In this document: piece after piece, positions 22,001-64,000 of the stretch | Position numbering within the stretch: the first letter of the stretch is position 1 | How the letters are laid out: every line of letters begins with the position of its first letter | Origin: Spongilla lacustris | Taxonomy: Eukaryota; Porifera; Demospongiae; Spongillida; Spongillidae | DNA length: 64,000 nt | Reading direction: 5' to 3' | Assembly (NCBI GenBank): GCA_949361645.1 | Contig: OX442422.1 | Location: 4,041,137 to 4,105,136, forward strand | The notes under the pieces: model-generated | Databases searched by the model: none | Told to the model about the DNA's origin: nothing | The model's input: only the letters and a program-made list of their open reading frames with translations | Program-made: the position numbers and the translations under genes

Positions 22001-24907
22001 TCACACACATGTATACCACTGTAGGTGGACAAGTACATTCGTAAACTGGATACAGACCTCAGTAGATTCGAGCAAGAACTTCAGCTAAAGGATGCCACCT
22101 CTGGACATCCCTCTGTCTCATCAACGTCTGATGCTCCTGGTACCTCTCAGCCAGGTACATGTATGATATACATTTATACTTACGTGTAGATGTATCTGTA
22201 TTTACACCATATGTACACATACGCACGTTTACAAACACTACTACCTGTAGCAAGAGAACAGGTTAGTTCTGGCGACCCTGTTGTCAGTAAGAAGAGGAAG
22301 CTCCCTTCATCATCAGGTCCAGATGAGCCAGGGTGAGTATGCAGTTACATGTAGGGGTTATTGATTGAACTATGTGTACCTGATTATTCCTTGCCTTCCA
22401 TGATTCACAATCCACTACTGGTTCACAGTTCTTTCTTTTCTGTCTTGTCTCTTATCAGTACATTTTCTTGAAGTTTTTACATGTACATGTACATGTGTAT
22501 AACTTTATTTGGCCTCGTATAGAGTTGTAGCTGTGCCTGTGCATTATGGTACATTGAAGTTTTTGGCATCATTCTCAGTCCCTCAGGGTTGAAGGTCCCA
22601 CCTGCTGCTGCTGCTGCTGCAAATGGAGCCAATGCTGTTGCTAGTAGTGATGTGCTTGACATGCCTGTGGATCCCAATGAGCCTACGTACTGCTTGTGTC
22701 ACCAGGTGTGTGTGTATGAAGTGACTACATGCACATGTGTACCTGCACCATGAAATTTATATGCAATTAGAAAAAAACACACCTGATAACACCTACGAAG
22801 TGAAGTACATGTACATGTACATGTACATATGGTGCAATTGAGCTGCATTCGTACATTTATATTGGAAGTACACTGTAAGTAGGTAGTTTTTTCACATCCC
22901 ATTTAAGGATGATCACAGAAAAGAGAAGGGGAGGAGGAGATACATGTACTTGTAATACAGATTGTACCAATACAGATAAATAATATTATGGTTTTATGTC
23001 TTGTATGACAGGTCTCATTTGGAGAGATGATTGGATGTGACAATCCTGATGTAAGTTGAAGTGGAGTACACTGGTTACACGTATTGCCTAATAGAGGATC
23101 TGGGAATGGCCCTAATCATGTGGTTCCAATAATCAGGTTTGAGGGCAAAGCTGCAGAGAAATTGATATGGAGGGTTTCCGCAAAAATAGAACATACATAA
23201 ATTTGTACATTGTAGAAGTTGTACCCCAAAAAAAAAATGCAATGTTTATTTAAAATATATACATGTATATGAAACACGGGGATAATTAGAAATGATCCAA
23301 GTTTCGGCACAGGTGATATACAGCTCGTAAAAAAGATAGAAACACCTTACCTGTATAGGTAGAACCCATAAACTCTCGTATATGTATCCAAGCTTGCATT
23401 TGATGTACACAAGAGGTATAATGGGAACATACATAGGTCAGTGGGCAGTATAATCAAAGTAACACATACTATGCTTTTCAAGACGTCTTTAGAATATGTG
23501 TACATTGTAAGTTGTGACTGTACATTGTGTATCTATTCCACACAATAACTCATACTGAACATTTAAAACAAAAAAATGGATTTTATTATGTGTATTTAAC
23601 TCACATACTACATGTAGGTACCTGGGTCTGTGGCCTGTTCACCAAGCAGTTTTATCCACATACATGTACTGTTGTACTCACATACTGAATCCCCTTGTCA
23701 TGGCTGTATGATCATTCCACAGAGGGTTTAACACAAAATTATGTTTTTAAAACCGTGTGGTTGGGAGCCTTTCTGAGTTGAGATACAGGCCACAGTGTAA
23801 CAGATGGTACTTTGTATACATGTAGTTACAAACTTGGCAAATGAGAGCAGTGGGAAGATGAAAAATAGTGAGGATGTCTAGTTTTGTCTCAAATAGCAGT
23901 AGAAGTTGAAAAAAATAAGCCTCTTGAAACATAAAAGGGTTAAGCGAAACAAGGTACAGCTTCAAAGCCTTTACTGCCGATCATGTGACACGTTTCATAT
24001 CCATGTATTCTTCTATCTACATGTATGATTAAACATGAATTATTCTTATACATGTACATGTACATGTACAGTACCATGATGGATATTTTTTTCATATGTA
24101 AAAATGTGATATCAAGTGAGGTGCGGAGGTCAGCTTTACATCCAACTTTCTTTCTCAGTCAACAGCTTTGTGTGATTATTCCAATCAGCACTTTTTATGT
24201 GGGGATATGGGTGATTTTGTTCATGAATCTAAAATGGGCATACTCAAACCTTCAGTAAACATTTTGTGTATGTACACATGTACATATCAGAAAACATTAG
24301 AAAGTGATTTACTTATCACTAAAGAACATGTCTAGATGTATGCAATTTTTGTGTAAAGAACATTATAGCATGAGACACCGGGTGAAAGGTTGCAGTAAAC
24401 ACGGCACATTGTAAATATGTGCCCTAGCTCAACATGACTAGTGTGATTAATTTAAGGTGCAGCAGATACTGCTCACTTTCCTGTACACATTTATGCAATT
24501 ATGTATGTACTCACATATTCTTGTCTTTCTCTAGTGTCCAATTGAATGGTTTCACTTCCAGTGTGTAGGGCTCACTTCAAAACCAAAGGGCAAATGGTCA
24601 GTTTTTGTATAATGTACTAGTGTGTAGGGCTCACTTCAATACCAAAGTGTGTTTATGAAGATTTGTGCATGTATAATCATACATTTAAATTATAGGTACA
24701 TGTACATGTACTTCACAGTACCACTATTGGTTGGTCTTAGCTACAAGTTGCATACGTACATGCAGGCATAGGGTTGAATATGTAGTTGTCCAGAGGGACA
24801 AACCGCCAATATGTACATGAATACCTGCTTGTTTATTACATTTCTTTACATATAGGTACTGTTCTCGATGCAGCCAGGAGAGAGAGAGAAACAAGAAAAA
24901 GCACTGA
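19057..24907 (+). CDS. ING4/ING5: ING4/ING5-family PHD-finger protein (histone H3K4me3 reader)
   Basis: Complete 255-aa protein from nine exons, all in phase: 19057-19093, 19731-19802, 20095-20261, 22025-22154, 22251-22332, 22579-22705, 23012-23050, 24535-24596 and 24856-24907. The N-terminal ING domain starts [18 protein letters not shown] and continues MRDLDQRT and ARKYSD-like [18 protein letters not shown], the dimerising helical part. A basic SKKRKLP follows as a likely nuclear signal, then a (CTG)n-encoded run of six Ala. The PHD finger (residues 200-246) has the full Cys4-His-Cys3 set: C201, C203, C214, C219, H225, C228, C241, C244, with W223 and the family motif [15 protein letters not shown]. 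The tail is [12 protein letters not shown]4/5 proteins bind H3K4me3 in HBO1/MOZ acetyltransferase complexes. That role is family knowledge. Confidence 0.93.
19387..19422. repeat. poly-C tract with one G, ING intron 1
   Basis: About 35 bp of C with a single G at about 19,409. C-rich DNA continues to 19,520. Confidence 0.9.
21545..21626. repeat. three tandem copies of a 25-28-bp unit
   Basis: ATCGAACACTTCAAATCCTA is repeated three times with small changes within ING intron 3. Confidence 0.8.
24618..24652. repeat. partial duplicate of ING PHD exon
   Basis: TAGTGTGTAGGGCTCACTTC plus AATACCAAAG repeats part of exon 8 (about 24,559-24,590) only 22 bp after that exon's donor. It is not needed by the gene model and looks like a local duplication. 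Confidence 0.6.
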
Positions 24908-25077
24908 ACTGTCACCATCATCACCATTCCTCCCTTCCTACTTTTCTCCTTTTCTTTTTAGTAATATATGTTCGTTAAGCTGTTACATGTAGTGGCAATA
25001 CAAATCTAACTTTTAATTAAATATTGAGGGTCTCAATAAATATGTTACTACAGGAGCTGCCAATCTGCCATCCTGTG

Positions 25078-27950
25078 AAAAGTTGTCAAGTTATAGCACT
25101 TGATATCACTGTGTGGAATTATTAATAGTTAACTGTATCACTGTACTATTGTCCTCTGCAATTGCCCCTCAGAAGAGGCACAAGGTTTATTATACCTCCA
25201 AACATATGCGTAATATGCCTTAGCAACTCAACACTTTGGACATGTCATTTGAAAGCCATGCAATGAATTATTATTTTCTGGCAACAGTGCAAAGTTTGTG
25301 TTGGTTTTGTAGAATATCTATGGGGCTCGTTGCTTGTACATCAAAGGACAAATGGTAGTCAGCATTACAGTGCATGCATGTTTTTCATATACTAGTTGAT
25401 AGTTGCAGCAGCACAAATTCTTTATTTTATGCAGAAATAGATTTACAAGTCTCTCACAATGTTAGTAACTGAATTTTGTTCATCATGTATTAAGTCAACA
25501 AGCTAAACAGAGCTCTGAATAGTTGACACTGGGACCTACCTGTCACAGGTTGAGCCTGCTGTAGATGTGATCAAGAGTGGTGGATATACCTGAACTTAGA
25601 GGCAAGATGCAAGTTTGGAGAAGCTCAATGATGAATGCGATAAAATATTGTGGTGTACATCAGAGCAAGTCTCCTTTTTTTGTTGGTTAGATTTTACCAT
25701 CCAGAATGGCCCCTTGTGACTATGAGGATGGAGACTGCCATTCCCTCTTAAATACCTCCAGCGTAATAAAGATGATATTCCGTGCCAACATTGGATTGAA
25801 TAGGTTTAGCCCAGCTGCCATCTGAGGCATTATGACAGATGCAATAAATAAACAAAAAGTGAAATCATGCATAATGTATAAGTTAGTAAGCATTGACAAA
25901 CTTATATTGTAAACGTAATATTTGCTGATTGGTTTACGCTTAATCATACATGTAGATCTGTAGATCAGAATTACACGTAGACAACAATGACATTTATTCT
26001 GACTCTTATCCATGATCAATCACTTCCTTCATAGTATTTCTGCCCTTCCTAGTACTGGAATTTACAATACAGTGCAAAGATCACTGGAAAGCAGTTACAG
26101 AGGTTTCGTGAGGGTACTGGGATCATTAGAATTCCTCTTTCTATAATACCAACTACACTTTTTGTTGCCATAATTTCATAATCTGCATTACGAATGTTAA
26201 TTACCATATATGATTTAATTATGAGCAATTAAGCAGCAGTGCACGCTAACTTCGCTTTTTTTTATGGCTATCCATTTTAGCTGTGGTCTACAAATACAAC
26301 ACAGCATAACTAATGTGTGTGTGTGTATGTATGTATGTATGTACGTATGTATGCATAATGAATGTATGTACTGTATGTATGTACAAGAAGAGACCTCAAA
26401 TTAAACTAGGCTAGGGTCACGTTCAATCTCTGACAAGGAGCTGTGGTGGGTGCAGACGTTGGGTAATACTTGTATCTTCCCCACACACCATTTCTCGTTT
26501 TCACGCCATGGATCAATTACATTAGTCTCGTGCCCAGCCTGACAACTTTTCGTCATCCGCTACTGCCGTATGTGGGTCTGGGAACGAAACTACTATTACA
26601 TACAACATGTACATTTACGTCTCGTACAATTTTGCTTGTAAGAAACCCACAGTGGTGGTGCCCATGCAGTTTGTGGTGGGGACCATCCTGTTATTTAGTC
26701 TCGTACCCAGATCCCAGCTGCGGATGGATTACATCACCGCTGTGTGAAAAGTGGGTCTGGTAAAGTCCTATGCTTCCAGTTGTGGAATCAAAGCTCCAGT
26801 GGGGTGCCGGAACACATCATGTTCCACATCTCTCACTATTAATAACATTACTCATTATCACTATTAAACTGCACACATGTTTCATAACATGATCAGAAAT
26901 CAACACACGAAGTCCCATTTAAACTACAGTCACTACATATCTAGCTACAAGTGTGTTAAAACGTTTCTTACGTTTACAATATACGTTTGTCAATGCTTTA
27001 CTACATTATGCATGATTTCACTTTTGTTTATTTATTGCATCTGTAATAATGCCTCAGATGGCAGCTGGGCTAAGCCTATTCAATCCAATGTTGGCACGGA
27101 ATATCCTCTTTATTACACTGGAGGTATTTAAGAGGGAATGGCAGTTTCCATCCTCACAGCCCTTCTGGATGGTAGATCTAACCAACAAAAAAGGAGACTT
27201 GCTCTGATGTACACCACAATATTTTATCGCATTCATCATTGAGCTTCAAGCACTTTCTCCAAACTTGCATCTTGCCTCTAAGTTCAGGTATATCCACCAC
27301 TCTTGATCACATCTACAGCAGGCTCAACCTGTGACTGGTAGGTCCCAGTGTCAACTATTCAGAGTTCTGTTTAGCTTGTTGACTTAATACATAGCTTATT
27401 TTTAATTTCATTATTATGATTTTAATAATAATATCAACCTACTACCTGCACTATTACAAATAACAAAAGTTAAACTCATGGTCCAATACTGGGCAGAATT
27501 TTGGTACATCCCTAGAGAGTATGGCTCTGGTGGCATTAGCCCTCCTATACAAATCGCAGAGAGCCTCATCATTTTGAAAGATTTAGTAATGAACAAAATT
27601 CAGTTACTAACATTGTGAGAGACTTGTAAATCTATTTCTGCATAAAATAATTTGTGCTGCTGCACCTATCAACTAGTATATGAAAAACATGCATGCACTT
27701 TATTGCTTAGCATATTTAAATACCATTTGTCCTTTGATGTACAAACAACCAACACAAACTTTGCACTGCTGCCAGAAAAAAACATTGTATGGCTTTCAAA
27801 TCACGACATGTCCAAAGTGTTGAGTTGCTAAGGATGTTTGGAGGTATAATAAACCTTGTGCCTCTTCTATTGCAGAGGACAATAGTACAGTGTTACAGTT
27901 AATTCCACATAGTGCAAGTGGCTACACAAAAATATGATCACTTGACAACG
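25078..27950. mobile_element. large inverted repeat, arms about 0.85-1 kb
   Basis: The left arm (25,078-25,925) mirrors the right arm (26,965-27,950). Examples are GAAGAGGCACAAGGTTTATT (25,172) against AATAAACCTTGTGCCTCTTC, and GCATAATGTATAAG near 25,868 against its mirror near 27,005. The right arm has an extra segment of about 190 bp (27,392-27,580) missing on the left. The spacer of about 1 kb holds a (GTAT)n repeat at about 26,310-26,380 and a short MITE. No transposase frame is evident. Located between the ING and catalase genes. Confidence 0.7.
26523..26590. mobile_element. short MITE, TAGTCTCGTxCCCAG ends
   Basis: TAGTCTCGTGCCCAG at the left mirrors CTGGGAACGAAACTA at the right over a 68-bp unit. 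It is of the same end type as the element at 26,696-28,063. Confidence 0.45.
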
Positions 27951-28063
27951 TTTAGATACCGGTATATATAAGATAGATTTGCGAACAAATGTTACTCTTT
28001 CCACGTAACGGTGATGTAATCCATCCGCTTGCTGTGGGAATCAGGGTCTGGGTATGAGACTAG
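26696..28063. mobile_element. TIR-bounded element containing the right arm of the inverted repeat
   Basis: The left end, TTAGTCTCGTACCCAGATCC followed by GCGGATGGATTACATCAC, is mirrored at 28,011-28,063 by GTGATGTAATCCATCCGC and GGGTCTGGGTATGAGACTAG. The roughly 50-bp repeats differ by an 11-bp deletion. The interior is the right arm described for 25,078-27,950. This implies that the arm is itself a transposon and that the left arm is a truncated, inverted second copy. Confidence 0.5.
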
Positions 28064-28204
28064 GGCTCCGCGGGTCAGGTATTTTACGCCAAGTTCGCAA
28101 CCGGGGGCGGGTTTTGGGCAAAAATAGTTTTATTCGGACATGGCCGGCCGGGGGCGGGTTTGTCAGGTGCAATTAGGGGTGTGTAGGGGGTGGATAGAGG
28201 GTGG

Positions 28205-28259
28205 GAGCGGTATAGTAGTTTCAGCCCAGCCGCAATAACGTCACGTGACTGACACTGTG
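28205..28259 (+). promoter_or_regulatory. catalase proximal promoter with palindromic E-box
   Basis: GTCACGTGAC at 28,240-28,249 is a perfect palindrome that matches USF/MITF-TFEB (CLEAR-type) sites. It lies 10 bp before the catalase start codon and overlaps an ACGTCA CRE-like half. It may lie in the 5' UTR, since the transcription start is unknown. Confidence 0.45.
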
Positions 28260-62509
<34,250 letters not shown>

Positions 62510-63164
62510 AATAGTAAAGGATATTGAAGTGATAGTTATTTATATGCTGAACTTAATTGCTGAAAACATTTCCCCTGCATTTCGACATGCATCTACATTA
62601 TGAAGTTTGTAAAATACATGTACATGTACTTTGAAGTTGGCATTGGCATACATGTAAATGACGCTTTTAACTGAATTCAGTATATGATCATATTTTTGCC
62701 TTAGATAAATTGTCACTAAACACCAGAAATAGCCCAAGAAACTGAAGAGAAAAAATATATATGTATTTACAAACATCTTTTTAGGGAATCTTTCACTCCT
62801 TTAGTACCTGCAGTTTTATCAGCTGATTATTAGGTCAAGGTGTAATGTGTGAGGGTTGTAATACATCTGTACTTTTAATAGTACATGTAGATCTAATCGA
62901 ATGCACATAAATGTAACCATATAAAACAGGATGCAAATACATTGCACTAATCAGTGAAATTCATAAGCACATAAGTCATGCTTTTGCAATGTATCAAGTT
63001 TGACTTTATTATCAGTCCATTACATTGCACTAATCATAACAAGGTACATGTAGTACAATAACTATAATCCAAGTAACAATTTCCTCACTGAATTTCCCCC
63101 AAAAACTGATCAATGTAACATTGATCAATCACACTTTTAAGTGGAAAATTATATTCACATTGAA
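62510..63164. other. catalase 3' flank / convergent intergenic
   Basis: Probable 3' UTRs of two convergent genes. AT-rich, with no further coding exon recognised. Confidence 0.45.
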
Positions 63165-63324
63165 TCACAAGCAAGCACTTGCATTCGACTCTTTAAACAC
63201 ATAAAATCCAAAGGACAATGCAGGCAACAAAGTAGTACTACTGGGTCCCTCCTCTTGTGGCTTCAGCTTGGGGATTGATATGATGTTGACAAGGCTTAGT
63301 AAATCACCATTCAGTGTCACATTC
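63165..63324 (-). CDS. HPSE: last exon of a heparanase-like (GH79) gene
   Basis: Bounded by acceptor TATATAG and a TGA at 63,165-63,167, the exon encodes 52 residues: NVTLNGDLLSLVN, IPKLKPQEEGPSSTTLLPAL, SFGFYVFKESNASACL. The C-terminal beta-sandwich of heparanases has the same layout (LNG-L-LVDD-LP-LKP...LPA-SFGFYV...ACI or ACR). Heparanase cleaves heparan sulphate; the catalytic Glu residues lie in the upstream barrel, outside this exon. Whether the gene is HPSE or the inactive HPSE2 type cannot be told. It is convergent with catalase. Confidence 0.75.
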
Positions 63325-64000
63325 CTATATAAAAGTGCATATGCGTATGTGCACAACAATGTTGACAAGGAGGATTATATACTCCACTGGCTCGTAAGGT
63401 CTGGCAGGGCTGACCCTATAAGGCTCGGGCGGCCCCTCTGGGCAATCCAGAGGCCTCACTGGCTATGCCAAGCTTTACACAAGGGCCCTCTCTTCTGCTG
63501 AAGCTAACTGGAAGCCAGAGGGGGTTGGCCCAGTACCCAGCCTAACCCTCGCGGGGTGCAGAAACACTGCTTTGGGTATAGGAATGGGAACTCAGCAACT
63601 CAGGGCTCCATATGTAAGCTCCTCAGGATTGTATTCCCCCACATCCAGGTTTGAAAAAGGTTTGGGTCATTGAGCAGATAACAAAATGATGCAGTTGAAT
63701 TACAAGTGTTTTCGACTGACATTGCAAATGCAGTGTGAACAAGCAGGAAGCTCTGCGCCTCATATACGACATGATAATAACAGTTTCAACAGTAAATTTT
63801 TCAACAGACTTGTTTATCCACAAAATGCATGGTTTAAAATACATTGCATTTAGCCATACCCAACACCTGTTTTCACACACGCACTACATGCACTGGTCTG
63901 TTGGTACATCAGAGGAAGCAACTCTACATTGAACAGTAATTGTAATTGTTCAGTGGAAGCTTGGTATTGTATATGCATAGGCAATCAGGTTACACTCCAC
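63325..64000. other. heparanase-like gene intron, GC-rich repeat-like block
   Basis: 63,385-63,650 is GC-rich and unlike its surroundings, with GGCTCGGGCGGCCCCTCTGG and CCCTCGCGGGGTGCAGAAAC. It may be a transposon end or untranslated part. No exon of the GH79 barrel was recognised up to the window end. Confidence 0.35.

Noticed and set aside
63385..63650. Possible structured RNA or ribozyme in the GC-rich block
   Set aside because: No hammerhead core (CTGATGA...GAAA) or tRNA boxes could be found.

Overview
The window is nuclear DNA of an animal, most likely an early-branching marine invertebrate. A sponge is my best guess, but this rests only on general style: short GT-AG introns, a very high density of the self-complementary motif TACATGTA, and a DNA-transposon-rich TE mix. 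Exons below were joined by eye from reading-frame continuity, GT/AG sites and family knowledge.

Layout. (1) 1-10,400 is repeat-rich. It holds Ty3/gypsy scraps, an orphan P-type ATPase exon, minisatellites, a 1.8-kb foldback with a nested 545-bp MITE, a THUMPD1-like fragment, a hAT-like MITE and a satellite that runs into a 200-N gap. (2) 10,620-18,890 (-) is a NET1/ARHGEF3-type RhoGEF with 13 exons; its PH domain is lost at the gap. (3) 166 bp away and divergent, 19,057-24,907 (+) is a complete 9-exon ING4/ING5-type PHD protein of 255 aa. (4) 25,078-28,063 holds inverted-repeat transposons. (5) 28,260-62,509 (+) is a complete catalase gene: 15 exons, 509 aa, all phases consistent, ending in a candidate peroxisomal signal SRL on a 24-bp last exon. 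(6) 63,165-63,324 (-) is the last exon of a heparanase-like gene, convergent with catalase.

The catalase introns are stuffed with mobile DNA. The exon 6-7 intron has three minus-strand relics: gypsy, a RAG1-like RING fragment and a non-LTR C-terminus. The 13.7-kb exon 9-10 intron has an ISL2EU-like relic (DDE transposase plus SAP/SWIM protein) and two P-element-like relics. The second P relic is split by a 6,404-bp palindromic transposon. Later introns hold a piggyBac derivative and four palindromic MITEs.

The palindromic transposon (44,600-51,003) is the standout. It carries two mirror-image ORFs with identical protein sequence (803 aa from the first ATG, 810 codons open) encoding a putative DDE-type transposase that I cannot place in a named superfamily. 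It has ends beginning GGGTCAATTCACATC, a 4-bp ACAA target duplication, and it sits in an intron of the older P element. Removing it restores a plausible intron. Foldback elements recur throughout the window.
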